A stretch of 64,000 nucleotides of DNA from DASVWZ01 sp963708575 (GCA_963708575.1 CAVPTB010000007.1:2480001-2544000); one strand, 5' to 3'; positions 34,738 through 43,759 are shown, numbered from the stretch's first letter. Program-made: numbers and translations. Notes: generated by a model not told the origin, from the letters alone.

Positions 34738-35865
34738 ATGAGTGATTACAGTCAGCTTGTGCCTGAGTATGTGCGACGATTGGGCGGATATACTCCGGGC
34801 AAATCGCTCCGCCAAGCGCAACAGGAGAGCCGGGTGAACTGCATCAAAATGGCGTCGAACGAAAATCCGTTCGGGCCTTCTCCGAAAGCCATCGCGGCGA
34901 TGCAAGCCGCCTTGGGCGAAATCAATTTCTATCCGGACAACGACGCCACCGAACTGCGGCAAAGGCTCGCCGACCTGCATGGGGTACGTCCAGAGAATGT
35001 GCTGCCGACTGCCGGATCGACGGCGCTGCTGGGAATCATTGCGCGAACGCTGCTCGCGCCGGGCTTGAACGCCATCACCAGCGCACTGTCATTCATTGTT
35101 TATCCAATCGCTACCAAGGCTGCGGGCGGATCGCTGATTGAAGTGCCGACTCGAAATGACGGCTTTGATCTGGACGCGATCGCGGCTGCGATTAATTCCC
35201 AGACGCGCATTATTTATCTGGCGAATCCCAACAACCCGACCGGGACGCTTGCTTCAGCTGATGAAATTGAGCAGTTTCTGAACAAGGTTCCTGACCATGT
35301 CGTGGTCATTCTCGATGAGGCTTATTACGACTTTGCGCAATACTTCGCGGAACAACGGGGAGTGGAGTATTCACGCGCCATGGACTACGTCCGGCAGGAT
35401 CGCAAGGTGGTTGTGCTGCGGACGTTCTCGAAAGCGCATGGCCTTGCCGGAATACGGGCGGGGTACGGAGTTGGACCCGCGGAACTGATGTCCTATTTTG
35501 CCCGCATGCGAACCACGTTTTCCGTTTCTTCCGTGGCGCAGGCGGCCGCGCTTGCGGCGCTTGAGGATGAGGCCCACACACGGAAGGCACTGCAAAACAA
35601 TCTAGAGCAGGCGCGAGTGCTGACGGAAGGCATCACGGAAATGGGATACCGCGTGGTGCCGACCTGGTCGAACTTCCTATATTGCGATCTTGGTGATGAC
35701 TGCACTACTGCCGCCAAACGATTTCAGGACAACGGCGTGATCATCCGCCCGCTGGCCAACTGGGGGGCACCGACGGCAATTCGCATCACCATCGGGACGC
35801 CGGAACAGAATGCTTTTCTGCTCAAGGCATTCAAGAAAGTAATGGAAAAGGTGACCGTACGCTAG
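34738..35865 (+). CDS. hisC: Histidinol-phosphate aminotransferase
   Basis: A 375-residue fold-type I PLP aminotransferase. It shows MASNENPFGPSPKA at the N-terminus, ANPNNPTGTLAS and LDEAYYDFA for cofactor contacts, and the Schiff-base lysine in RTFSKAHGLAGIRAGY. It converts imidazole-acetol phosphate to histidinol phosphate, or acts on aromatic 2-oxo acids in some relatives. A TATGAT at 34715-34720 upstream could be its -10. No other his genes are in the window. Confidence 0.9.
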   Translation: MSDYSQLVPEYVRRLGGYTPGKSLRQAQQESRVNCIKMASNENPFGPSPKAIAAMQAALGEINFYPDNDATELRQRLADLHGVRPENVLPTAGSTALLGIIARTLLAPGLNAITSALSFIVYPIATKAAGGSLIEVPTRNDGFDLDAIAAAINSQTRIIYLANPNNPTGTLASADEIEQFLNKVPDHVVVILDEAYYDFAQYFAEQRGVEYSRAMDYVRQDRKVVVLRTFSKAHGLAGIRAGYGVGPAELMSYFARMRTTFSVSSVAQAAALAALEDEAHTRKALQNNLEQARVLTEGITEMGYRVVPTWSNFLYCDLGDDCTTAAKRFQDNGVIIRPLANWGAPTAIRITIGTPEQNAFLLKAFKKVMEKVTVR

Positions 35866-35874
35866 CGGATGGAT

Positions 35875-36732
35875 TTACTTTTGACACTTCGGGCAGTAGT
35901 GACTACTTCGCCCTCCGATTACTATTCGTTTGATTGGAGTTTTGCATACCAGGCAGGGTTCTCCTTCGCGGCCGTAAACCCGATGCTGGAGCTGGAAGAA
36001 ACCCTCTTCCCCGTCGGAATCCACATAGTCTGAAACGGACGAGCCGCCGAGTTCGATGGCTTCCTTCAGGACTTCCTGTACAGCCAAGTACAGCAATCGC
36101 AGATTCTCTTTCGTGAGTGATGCGGCGCTGCGCCGAGGACGGATCTTGGCGCGAAAAAGCGACTCATCGGCATAGATGTTACCGACTCCACTCAGCAGCT
36201 TCTGATTAAGCAGTGCGCTTTTGATCGGCGTCTTGCGCCCATGAAACAGTTTGACGAAGTGTTCCAGCTCAACTTCTAGTGGCTCTGAACCCGGTGCCTG
36301 GAAGCCATGAGTGACTTTCAATCGCCCGAATCGCCGGGGATCGACAAAGCGTAGTTCCCTGCCCGACTTCAGTTTTGCAATCAGGTGGGTGTGCTTGGGG
36401 ATTTCTTCGTCCGGCGCGCAAACCAGCATGCGTCCGGTCATGCCGAGGTGGACGATCCACTGCGAATTCGCATCTGCGGTGGAAGCCTTGCGCTTCCCCG
36501 ATGGTTTGGTCTTGGGAGCTGATCGAACGGGCCGCTCAAGGTCGATCACAATATGCTTGCCTACCCGCCGGACGCCTGAGATTCGCGCTGACTCGAGAGT
36601 TGCAATGATCTCGGAAGCGGGTGACTGGAGAGGTTCGGGCTTCGATCCCAGCGAGACGGATTCAATCACATCTCCGGCAACGCGGGCGGCCAGGCCGCGC
36701 GCAACGGTTTCGACTTCGGGAAGTTCGGGCAT
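35875..36732 (-). CDS. mutM: Formamidopyrimidine-DNA glycosylase
   Basis: A 285-residue base-excision repair enzyme that removes 8-oxoguanine and ring-opened purines. The N-terminal MPELPEVETV supplies the catalytic Pro2 and Glu3. GVGNIYADESLF marks the helix-two-turn-helix, and the C-terminal zinc finger is CLVCKTPIKR ... YCPKCQK (four cysteines). A basic insert (KTKPSGKRKAST near residue 78) is longer than usual. It is convergent with hisC. Confidence 0.95.
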   Translation of the reverse strand: MPELPEVETVARGLAARVAGDVIESVSLGSKPEPLQSPASEIIATLESARISGVRRVGKHIVIDLERPVRSAPKTKPSGKRKASTADANSQWIVHLGMTGRMLVCAPDEEIPKHTHLIAKLKSGRELRFVDPRRFGRLKVTHGFQAPGSEPLEVELEHFVKLFHGRKTPIKSALLNQKLLSGVGNIYADESLFRAKIRPRRSAASLTKENLRLLYLAVQEVLKEAIELGGSSVSDYVDSDGEEGFFQLQHRVYGREGEPCLVCKTPIKRIVIGGRSSHYCPKCQK

Positions 36733-36748
36733 GGGTAATAGTTTAACC

Positions 36749-36811
36749 TCGGTCTTCGGTCGTCAGTCTTCGGTCGTCGGTCGTCGGTCTTCGGTCGTCG
36801 GTCGTCGGTGG
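36749..36811. repeat. Simple-sequence tract of CGGTCGT/CGGTCTT units
   Basis: About 63 bp of short units alternating TCGGTCTTCGG and TCGGTCGTCGG between mutM and purA. Related shorter tracts occur at 39429-39460 and 41762-41800, all intergenic. Confidence 0.8.
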
Positions 36812-36870
36812 TTGGCCTTCGTCGGCACGGAGTTGAGAGGGATGAGTCGACATGACGGATTTCATGCGAA

Positions 36871-36900
36871 TTGCTCATCTTTGCCCTCGCAAGGTATGAT
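36871..36900 (+). promoter_or_regulatory. Candidate sigma-70 promoter of purA
   Basis: TTGCTC, an 18-bp spacer, then TATGAT (36895-36900), about 125 bases before the purA start. A leader of that length could carry regulation, but no known purine riboswitch is recognised. Confidence 0.5.
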
Positions 36901-37030
36901 TTTGGGTACACCTCAGGTAGCTTTCATCCTTTAGCATTTTTATGGTCCGTTGATTTGCGCGGGCGAAAGAGCGTGTGCGACCCCTAGATCGGTGGCCGGG
37001 GCGGCCGCAATATCTCCATGGAGTGTGCAT

Positions 37031-38377
37031 TTGAAGAAGGGCAAAAGTGCGGTCATAGTCGGCGCGCAGTGGGGCGACGAGGGTAAAGGCAAGATCGTCG
37101 ACGTGTTGTCGGAAAATTTCCCGGTGGTGGCGCGCTATGCCGGCGGCCATAATGCGGGACACACGGTCATCATCAAGGGCAAGAAGTTTATTCTGCAGTT
37201 GGTACCCTGCGGCGTCTTGCGGTCGGGATGCCGCAGTGTCATCGGCAACGGCGTCGTGCTCGATCCCATGGCTTTCCTGAAGGAAGTCGGGGCCTTGCGC
37301 GAAGCAGGCGTCCAGGTCGATGGGAATCTCTTTATCAGCAACCGCGCGCATGTGATTTTGCCTTATCACCGCATGATCGAACTGGCCTCAGAGAATGCGC
37401 CAGGGCGAGTGAAAATCGGCACAACTTCGCGCGGCATCGGCCCGGCCTACGAAGACAAGATGGGACGCCGCGGCCTGAGGGTCGCGGACCTGCTTGATCT
37501 CAAGCTGCTAAAGACCCATATCGAGAACGCTTGCCGCGAAAAGAACATGATCGCGCACGCGTTGTTCAATTCCGAGCCGCTCGATCCCGATAAGATGTAC
37601 GAAGAGTATGCGGCTGCGTCGGCTAAAATCGCGCCTTTCGTGCGTGATACCGCGGCCTTGCTGAATAAGGCATTGAACGATGGCGAATCGATCATGTTCG
37701 AAGGCGCGCAGGGCACCATGCTCGACATCGATCATGGAACCTATCCATTTGTAACCTCGTCGAGCGCGACGTCGGGTGGAGCGGTGATCGGAAGTGGTGT
37801 AGCTCCGACTGCAATCGATACTGTCATTGGCGTAACCAAGGCGTACTGCACGCGAGTTGGGGGAGGACCTTTCCCCACCGAAGCCTTAGATCAGTTCGGC
37901 GAATTGCTGCGCGCTCGAGGCAACGAGTTTGGTGCCGTGACGGGACGTCCGCGACGCTGCGGGTGGATTGACTTGCCACTGCTGCGTTACGCCGGAATGG
38001 TCAACGGGATCTCCTGGCTGGTCGTGACCAAGCTGGATGTTCTTGACGAACTCGACGAGATTCCGGTCTGCGTTCGTTATAAGATTGATGGCAAAGAAAC
38101 GGACGAGATTCCTGCCCAGGACAGCGGCTACGGGAAAATCGAATGCGTTTATCGCAAGATGCCGGGGTGGAAGACTTCAACACAGGGAATCACCGAACTG
38201 GATAAGCTGCCGAAGGCGGCTCGAGAATATTTGGCATTTCTGGAGAAAGAAACCGGGGCACGCATCGGGATGGTATCCACCGGGCCGGGCCGCGAGCAGA
38301 CGATGTTCGTCGATGAATTCACTGCAAAAATTTCAGAGTTGAGCGGATCTCTAACCGGGGCACACGCGAAAAACTAG
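37031..38377 (+). CDS. purA: Adenylosuccinate synthase
   Basis: About 448 residues from TTG 37031, preceded by GGAG at 8 bases. It is placed just before the invariant opening KKGKSAVIVGAQWGDEGKGK; upstream in-frame starts add sequence absent from the family. GGHNAGHTVIIKG, ISNRAHVILPYHRMIE and TTSRGIGPAYEDKMGRRG are clear. It condenses IMP and aspartate with GTP in AMP synthesis. A small monooxygenase gene follows 14 bp later. Confidence 0.95.
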   Translation: MKKGKSAVIVGAQWGDEGKGKIVDVLSENFPVVARYAGGHNAGHTVIIKGKKFILQLVPCGVLRSGCRSVIGNGVVLDPMAFLKEVGALREAGVQVDGNLFISNRAHVILPYHRMIELASENAPGRVKIGTTSRGIGPAYEDKMGRRGLRVADLLDLKLLKTHIENACREKNMIAHALFNSEPLDPDKMYEEYAAASAKIAPFVRDTAALLNKALNDGESIMFEGAQGTMLDIDHGTYPFVTSSSATSGGAVIGSGVAPTAIDTVIGVTKAYCTRVGGGPFPTEALDQFGELLRARGNEFGAVTGRPRRCGWIDLPLLRYAGMVNGISWLVVTKLDVLDELDEIPVCVRYKIDGKETDEIPAQDSGYGKIECVYRKMPGWKTSTQGITELDKLPKAAREYLAFLEKETGARIGMVSTGPGREQTMFVDEFTAKISELSGSLTGAHAKN

Positions 38378-38391
38378 GAACGGAGCGAGCA

Positions 38392-38679
38392 ATGGTCGTT
38401 CTAGCGGTAACGTGGATGGCAAAAGCAGGACGCGAAGCGGAAGTAGAAGCCGTATTCACCAAGCTGACGGAAGAAAGCCGCAAGGAACCGGGCTGCGTGA
38501 TGTATCAGGTACACCGTCACAAGACCGAACCGCGCCGATTCTTTATCTATGAGCAGTACAAAGACGATGCCGCGCTCGAAGCTCATCGAGCGGCGCCACA
38601 CTTTCTGCAATTTGCCAAGAAGGATTTGCCCAAGCTGGGAGAGCGGATTGAGGGGAATCTTTACGCGCCAGTGGGATGA
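38392..38679 (+). CDS. Antibiotic-biosynthesis-monooxygenase (ABM) domain protein
   Basis: A 95-residue single-domain ferredoxin-like protein. It shows AGREAEVEAVFTKLTEESRK, GCVMYQVHRHKTEPRRFFIY and EQYKDDAALEAHRAAPHFLQ, the standard pattern of YgiN/ABM quinol monooxygenases, which act as dimers. The substrate is unknown. It is 14 bp after purA and so likely co-transcribed. Confidence 0.88.
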   Translation: MVVLAVTWMAKAGREAEVEAVFTKLTEESRKEPGCVMYQVHRHKTEPRRFFIYEQYKDDAALEAHRAAPHFLQFAKKDLPKLGERIEGNLYAPVG

Positions 38680-38700
38680 CTTCCCAGTATGAACAGAGTT

Positions 38701-38720
38701 CGCGGGCGAGGGCGCCCGCG
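38701..38720. terminator. Hairpin between convergent genes
   Basis: Perfect 8-bp stem CGCGGGCG/CGCCCGCG with a 4-base loop, between the ABM gene and the tautomerase gene that converge here. No T-run follows, so termination is inferred from position. Confidence 0.5.
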
Positions 38721-38727
38721 CAGCATG

Positions 38728-38913
38728 TTATTTATCAGCCATCAGCACGCCGCCTGAGGCGTAGCTTTCCTTGGAAACTTCCACGAAGGTCACCACGATG
38801 GCTTCCTTGCGCGCATTGGCTTCTTCTACCATCACATCGGTGATGCGTTGCGCGAGTTTGCGCTTCTGTTCGACGCTACGGCCGGTCAACATAGTGATTT
38901 GAACTAGAGGCAT
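38728..38913 (-). CDS. 4-oxalocrotonate tautomerase-family protein
   Basis: A 61-residue protein starting at the ATG at 38913, so that Pro lies next to the initiator Met (MPLVQITMLTG): after Met removal this proline is the catalytic base of the family. GRSVEQKRKLAQRITDVMVE and IVVTFVEVSKESYASGG follow. A longer frame from 38991 would bury the proline and is rejected. The substrate is unknown. It lies downstream of ndk on the same strand. Confidence 0.9.
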   Translation of the reverse strand: MPLVQITMLTGRSVEQKRKLAQRITDVMVEEANARKEAIVVTFVEVSKESYASGGVLMADK

Positions 38914-38990
38914 AGTGTTACTTTCGTTGAAAGATCCCTTACTTCGTTCGGAATGATGGCGGCTGGGCTCGGAAGCCCAGCCAAGCCGCA

Positions 38991-39416
38991 TTACTTTGCC
39001 AACTCGTACCCGGCGAAGAAATAGCTTAGTTCGAAGCGGGCGGTGTCGTCCGCGTCAGAACCGTGGATGGCATTGTGCTCGATGTCGCTGGCCCACTTCT
39101 TGCGGATGGTGCCTTCTTCGGCCTGGGCGGGATTGGTGGCACCCATGAGCTTGCGCAGGTCGGCGATGGCATTCTCTTTTTCCAGTGCCAGGACCACAAT
39201 CGGTCCGCTCGACATGAATTCGGTCAGCGAATTGAAAAATGGGCGACTGGCATGGACCGCGTAAAACTGCTCGGCCTGGTGTTTGGAGATTTGCAGCATC
39301 TTCATGGCCAGGATACGAAATCCGTTTTTCTCGAACTGCTCGATAATGTCGCCTACCGCATTCCTCTTTACCGCGTCAGGTTTTACGATCGTAAACGTGC
39401 GTTGCAGAGTTTTCAT
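38991..39416 (-). CDS. ndk: Nucleoside diphosphate kinase
   Basis: A 141-residue enzyme that equilibrates nucleoside di- and triphosphates. It opens LQRTFTIVKPDAVKRNAVGD and carries the phospho-histidine in NAIHGSDADDTARFE. Length fits the family. It is on the same strand as sucCD upstream and the tautomerase downstream. Confidence 0.96.
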   Translation of the reverse strand: MKTLQRTFTIVKPDAVKRNAVGDIIEQFEKNGFRILAMKMLQISKHQAEQFYAVHASRPFFNSLTEFMSSGPIVVLALEKENAIADLRKLMGATNPAQAEEGTIRKKWASDIEHNAIHGSDADDTARFELSYFFAGYELAK

Positions 39417-39428
39417 GGATCGGTTATA

Positions 39429-39460
39429 GGTCCTTTGTCGTTAGTCGTCGGCCGTGAGTC
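39429..39460. repeat. Short CGTCGG-type tract
   Basis: Reads GTCCTTTGTCGTTAGTCGTC followed by GGCCGTGAGTCGAG; a degenerate copy of the simple tract at 36749-36811, lying between ndk and sucD. Confidence 0.5.
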
Positions 39461-39510
39461 GAGCGGGCCGCAAACGGATTTGTAATTAAGCTAGTGGGCG
39501 AGACGCAGTT

Positions 39511-40389
39511 CTAGACTTTCACTCCCATGGAGGCAACCACCGCGTCTCCGATGTCCGCCGGAGATTTCGCCACGCGAATCCCCGCCGCTTCCATTGCCTT
39601 GATCTTTTCCGATGCCGTTCCTTTGCCCCCAGAGATGATCGCGCCAGCGTGCCCCATGCGGCGTCCCGGAGGCGCCGTCTGTCCGGCGATAAATCCCACC
39701 ACCGGCTTCTTCATGCGCGATTTCACGTATTCGGCTGCGGTTTCCTCGGCGTTGCCGCCGATTTCGCCGATCATGACCACAATCTCCGTCTGCGGATCTT
39801 TATTGAACAGCTCGAGCGCGTCGAGGAAATTCGTGCCGATAATCGGGTCGCCGCCGATACCAATGGCAGTCGATTGCCCGATGTTGCGGGTGGTGAGCTG
39901 ATAGACCGCTTCGTAGGTGAGGGTGCCAGAGCGCGACACGATCCCGACGGGACCCTCGCGATGAATGCGTCCGGGCATAATACCGATCTTGCACTTCCCG
40001 GGCGAGATGATTCCGGGGCAGTTCGGACCGATCAGACGCGAGCGACGGGTCTGGAGGAACTCCCAGGCACGAACCATGTCGAGCGTGGGAATGCCTTCGG
40101 TGATGCAGACGATCAATTCGATTTCGGCGTCGGCGGCTTCCATGATGGCGTCGGCGGCGGCCGGGGGAGGGACGAAGATCACCGAAGCGTCGGCGCCGGT
40201 CTTGTCGACGGCTTCCTGGACGCTGTTGAAGATCGGCCAGCCTTCGTGGGTAGTGCCGCCCTTGCCGGGAGTGACTCCGCCAACAATCTTGGTGCCATAT
40301 TCGGCGCAGGCCTTGGCGTGGAACGTGCCTTCTTTGCCGGTCAGCCCCTGTACGATTACTTTTGTAGATTTATCAATGAGAACGCTCAT
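39511..40389 (-). CDS. sucD: Succinate--CoA ligase, alpha subunit
   Basis: A 292-residue CoA-binding subunit. It shows STKVIVQGLTGKEGTFHAKA, IVCITEGIPTLDMVRAW, RLIGPNCPGIISPGKCKIGI and the phospho-histidine in RMGHAGAIISGGKGTASEK. With SucC it interconverts succinyl-CoA and succinate with substrate-level phosphorylation in the TCA cycle. It is 70 bp downstream of sucC; a palindrome lies between them. Confidence 0.96.
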   Translation of the reverse strand: MSVLIDKSTKVIVQGLTGKEGTFHAKACAEYGTKIVGGVTPGKGGTTHEGWPIFNSVQEAVDKTGADASVIFVPPPAAADAIMEAADAEIELIVCITEGIPTLDMVRAWEFLQTRRSRLIGPNCPGIISPGKCKIGIMPGRIHREGPVGIVSRSGTLTYEAVYQLTTRNIGQSTAIGIGGDPIIGTNFLDALELFNKDPQTEIVVMIGEIGGNAEETAAEYVKSRMKKPVVGFIAGQTAPPGRRMGHAGAIISGGKGTASEKIKAMEAAGIRVAKSPADIGDAVVASMGVKV

Positions 40390-40424
40390 AAAATTTCGTC
40401 CCGTAATACTTTATTTGTGCTTCG

Positions 40425-40451
40425 GAGAGACGTAGCTGGGCCACGTCTCTC
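40425..40451. repeat. GAGACGT palindrome inside the sucC-sucD spacer
   Basis: Perfect arms GAGAGACGT/ACGTCTCTC around AGCTGGGCC. The same kind of palindrome occurs at 60433-60461 and, degenerate, at 1288-1317. Within the operon it could form an mRNA hairpin. Confidence 0.7.
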
Positions 40452-40459
40452 GGAAAGCT

Positions 40460-41629
40460 CTATCTGGCCGCGGCTACTACTTTTTCGGCGGCGTCTTTCA
40501 TGGTGTCGGCAACGATGAAATTCAGTCCTGATGCTTTGAGAATCTCGCGGCCGGCTTCGACGTTGGTGCCTTCGAGGCGGAGCACGATGGGCAACTGAAT
40601 ATGCGTCTTCTGCGCGGCTTCAACCACGCCCTTGGCGAGAGTGTCCACGCGCAGGATGCCACCGAAGATGTTGATCAGCACCGCCTTGACGTTTTTATCG
40701 CTCAAGAGGATCTCGAAAGCGTGAGTGACTTGCTCGGCGTTGGCGCCGCCGCCGACATCGAGGAAGTTAGCCGGCATACCGCCGGCGTATTTGATGATGT
40801 CCATAGTGGCCATTGCAAGGCCCGCGCCGTTTACCATGCAGCCCACGGTTCCGTCGAGCTTGATGTAGTTCAGCGCGTACTTCGAAGCCTCGACCTCGAG
40901 CGGATCTTCTTCGCTGGTATCACGCAGTGCTTTGATGTCCGGATGGCGGAAGAGCGCGTTGTCGTCGAAATTCAGCTTGGCGTCGAGGGCGAACAGGCGT
41001 CCGTCGGTACAACTGATGAAGGGGTTAATTTCGAGGAGCGAGGAATCGGTTTCGAGGAACGCTCGATACAGCCCCTGCATGAACTTCACCGCTTCGTTGA
41101 TCTGTTGGGGCTTGAGGCCGAGTTTGAACGCCAACTTGCGAGCCTGAAACCCTTCGAGTTGCTGGCCCGGTGCGACGTGCTCTTTGAGAATCGCGTCAGG
41201 ATTTTCGGCTGCGACCTGTTCGATCTCCATGCCACCCGCGGCCGATGCCATGAATACCGGCCTCGCCTCGGTGCGGTCGATCACGATGCCCAGATAGAGT
41301 TCTTTTTCGATCGGCAAAGTTTCTTCGATCAACAGGCGGCGCACGACTCGGCCTTCGGGTCCAGTCTGATGCGTGACCAGCGTCATTCCCAGAATTTTGC
41401 CGGCCAGATCGGCAGCCTCGGCTACGGATTTCGCGATTTTCACGCCGCCGCCTTTGCCGCGGCCTCCCGCATGAATTTGCGCCTTCACCACGACTCCGGT
41501 GGCGCCCGCATCGAATAAATTCTTAGCGACGGCTTCGGCCTGCTGCGGCGTTTCCGCCATCTCTCCGCGCGGCACGGCCACGCCGTACTTCTTCAGGATT
41601 GCTTTGCCCTGATACTCATGAATTTTCAT
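40460..41629 (-). CDS. sucC: Succinate--CoA ligase, beta subunit
   Basis: About 389 residues starting at MKIHEYQGKAILKKYGVAVP (ATG 41629), the usual family N-terminus; an in-frame extension to 41740 is not family-like. It has an ATP-grasp N-terminal part (VVKAQIHAGGRGKGGGVKIA) and a C-terminal flavodoxin-like part with INIFGGILRVDTLAKG. It forms the heteromeric enzyme with SucD. Confidence 0.95.
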   Translation of the reverse strand: MKIHEYQGKAILKKYGVAVPRGEMAETPQQAEAVAKNLFDAGATGVVVKAQIHAGGRGKGGGVKIAKSVAEAADLAGKILGMTLVTHQTGPEGRVVRRLLIEETLPIEKELYLGIVIDRTEARPVFMASAAGGMEIEQVAAENPDAILKEHVAPGQQLEGFQARKLAFKLGLKPQQINEAVKFMQGLYRAFLETDSSLLEINPFISCTDGRLFALDAKLNFDDNALFRHPDIKALRDTSEEDPLEVEASKYALNYIKLDGTVGCMVNGAGLAMATMDIIKYAGGMPANFLDVGGGANAEQVTHAFEILLSDKNVKAVLINIFGGILRVDTLAKGVVEAAQKTHIQLPIVLRLEGTNVEAGREILKASGLNFIVADTMKDAAEKVVAAAR

Positions 41630-41761
41630 AATGATTCCTAAACCAATTAGACGGAAGGACTCGCTTGCGGCTTTAAACAGCGGGCAGCAAACCACTAATT
41701 CTATAGAACCGTTGGGGATACGGCAAACGTAAGGGATCACATTGCGAGGTGATTTTGTTTT

Positions 41762-41800
41762 GGTCTTGGGTCGTCGGTCGTTCGTCGTCGGCCGTTGGCT
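41762..41800. repeat. CGTCGG simple tract
   Basis: GGTCTTGGGTCGTCGGTCGT followed by TCGTCGTCGGCCGTTGG in the divergent space between sucC and trpD; related to the tracts at 36749 and 39429. Confidence 0.65.
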
Positions 41801-41926
41801 TAGAATGGCTCAGGGCTGAGCAATTCCCATAACAACCTTACTATGTGCCAACAAATGCCTGACGACCCATGCCCCACAACAGATGAAGCGCGAGGCTGAT
41901 CACCGAAGACTGAAGATTTACCAATC

Positions 41927-42973
41927 ATGATTCTCGACGCCCTGCATCGCATCGCCACACATCGCCAGTCACTGTCACGCGAGGAAGCGCGAGAAGTGAT
42001 GGGCGAAGTTCTCAGCGGAAAATGCACCGATTCGCAAATTGGAGGGCTGCTCGTCGCTCTCCACATGAAAGGTGAGACGGTGGAAGAAATTGTCGGGTTC
42101 GCCGAGGCGATTCGGGCCGTCGCCGCCCCACTGAACCTGCATAAAGATTCCACGCTCGATGTGAGTGGCACGGAACGGGATGCGCTGGTCGATACCTGTG
42201 GAACCGGAGGCGATACCAGCGGAACGTTCAACATATCGACCGCGACGGCATTGGTGGTGGCGGGAGCAGGGGTGCGAGTCGCGAAGCATGGCAATCGCAG
42301 TGTGACCTCGAGATGCGGCTCGGCAGATGTCATGGAGGCCCTAGGGGTGAAAATCGAATTGCCTACCGAGCGCGTGGCGGAATGCCTAGACAAGGTTGGC
42401 ATCGCATTTCTGTACGCCCCGGCCATCCACTCGGCGATGAAATACGTCCAGCCAGCGCGCCGAGAGCTGCGGTTACGGACAGTCTTTAATCTACTCGGGC
42501 CGCTCACTAATCCTGCGCGGGCTTCTGCGCAGGTTGTTGGAGTGTACTCGGCTGCGCTGGTCGAAAAACTGGCCGAAGCGCTCAGCATGTTGAGATTGCG
42601 CCGAGCATTGGTGGTGCATGGTCTCGATGGACTCGATGAGATCACGATCACCGGACCTACTCGAGTGGCCGAAGTCCGCGATGGCAACGTGCGGACCTAC
42701 GAAGTGGCTCCTGAGGAATTTGACATGCCGCGGGCTACGCTGGCTAGCATTTCCGGCGGTGACGCGGCGGAGAACGCCGCTATCATTCGCGAGGTGCTGG
42801 CGGGAGGTAAGTCCGCGAAGCGAGACATCGTGCTGCTAAACGCGGCAGCGGCGTTGGTTGCGTCTGGACGTGCCAATCATTTGGCGGAAGCCCTTCCCGC
42901 AGCCGTGGAATCGATCGACTCGGGAGCGGCAGCGAACAAACTGGAGGCACTGGTCCGCTTCACTACGGGATAA
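41927..42973 (+). CDS. trpD: Anthranilate phosphoribosyltransferase
   Basis: A 348-residue enzyme of tryptophan synthesis joining anthranilate and PRPP. It shows the PRPP loop VDTCGTGGDTSGTFNISTAT, AKHGNRSVTSRCGSADVMEA, the anthranilate-binding HSAMKYVQPARRELRLRTVF and NLLGPLTNPA. The conserved late segment is VVHGLDGLDEIT. No other trp biosynthesis gene is in the window, so the pathway is dispersed here. Confidence 0.96.
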   Translation: MILDALHRIATHRQSLSREEAREVMGEVLSGKCTDSQIGGLLVALHMKGETVEEIVGFAEAIRAVAAPLNLHKDSTLDVSGTERDALVDTCGTGGDTSGTFNISTATALVVAGAGVRVAKHGNRSVTSRCGSADVMEALGVKIELPTERVAECLDKVGIAFLYAPAIHSAMKYVQPARRELRLRTVFNLLGPLTNPARASAQVVGVYSAALVEKLAEALSMLRLRRALVVHGLDGLDEITITGPTRVAEVRDGNVRTYEVAPEEFDMPRATLASISGGDAAENAAIIREVLAGGKSAKRDIVLLNAAAALVASGRANHLAEALPAAVESIDSGAAANKLEALVRFTTG

Positions 42974-43003
42974 GCGGAGTCGCTGGGCCAGCGCGGGAAC
43001 CGG

Positions 43004-43225
43004 CTATTCCGGTAGCCCGATCTTGCGAAGCAAGACTTGAAATCTGGGGTCCGAGCGCAAGGGGTCGAATAAAGGATCGACTTTCATGAAGACAATTCCC
43101 GAGTCCCGCTGATCGTAAGCCTTCTCCAGGCAGGCCAATGCCTGGTCGCTATCGCCCCCGCCTGCATAGAGAACACGGCCTAGCTTCTCGACGATGCGGT
43201 AGTGCGAGACAGTTTCGCCAATCAT
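43004..43225 (-). pseudogene. Internally deleted Ser/Thr kinase-TPR remnant
   Basis: A 73-codon frame. It begins MIGETVSHYRIVEKLG, the standard N-terminus of PknB-type kinases, and jumps at residue ~17 to a C-terminal segment ALACLEKAYDQRDSGIVFMK followed by DPRFQVLLRKIGLPE, typical of the extreme C-terminus of acidobacterial kinase-TPR proteins. The kinase domain and most of the protein are missing while the frame is kept. It is best read as a deletion remnant; a tiny translated protein cannot be excluded. Confidence 0.75.
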
Positions 43226-43282
43226 GCAGTCCAGACATGGTAGGAGGGAGGCAATAGCAAGTCAATGAAAGTGGGGGTGGAC

Positions 43283-43759
43283 CTACTTCGCTTCCTTCTT
43301 TAATTTTTCAATTTGATCGAGATGACTGGTGCTGTGCTGGTCCAGCTTGAGCACCATTTCTTCGAGAGTCACGTCGCGCTTGAGTTCAGGATGGTAGGCA
43401 GCCTTGATCAGATCGACAGCCTGCACGCCCCGAATCAGACGCAGATTGTGGTGGCGATTCACTCCGAATAGCGCGACCAGTTCAGGGATCGGCGCTTCCA
43501 TGTAACCGAGCGATCGAGCCCAGGCGTTCTGATCCATGGGCGCAATGGCGGGTTTGTGGTCGGCCAGCATCTGACGAATGCGGAAACCGTAAACGATCTC
43601 GATGTCGGCAAGGTGGCCGACAATTTCTCGAATACACCACTTCTCTGGGGAAGGCCGGTAATGCAGGACTTTCTCGGGCAAGCCGGCTACGGCCACGGCC
43701 AGCTGTTTGGGACTTTTTTCCGCCGCTTCTAGATGTTTCTTAAGCTCCGCGTCAGTCAT
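43283..43759 (-). CDS. DinB-family protein
   Basis: A 158-residue four-helix protein of the DinB/YfiT superfamily. It shows WCIREIVGHLADIEIVYGFR, then NRHHNLRLIRGVQ and QHSTSHLDQIEKLK, with three histidines suited to a metal site (in VGHLAD, and in the C-terminal HSTSH). Relatives include mycothiol-dependent and other thiol transferases, and many are uncharacterised. It is 6 bp downstream of the beta-CASP hydrolase, so co-transcribed. Confidence 0.85.
   Translation of the reverse strand: MTDAELKKHLEAAEKSPKQLAVAVAGLPEKVLHYRPSPEKWCIREIVGHLADIEIVYGFRIRQMLADHKPAIAPMDQNAWARSLGYMEAPIPELVALFGVNRHHNLRLIRGVQAVDLIKAAYHPELKRDVTLEEMVLKLDQHSTSHLDQIEKLKKEAK

Noticed and set aside
38914..38991. N-terminal extension of the tautomerase
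   Set aside because: It would bury the catalytic proline that must follow the initiator methionine.
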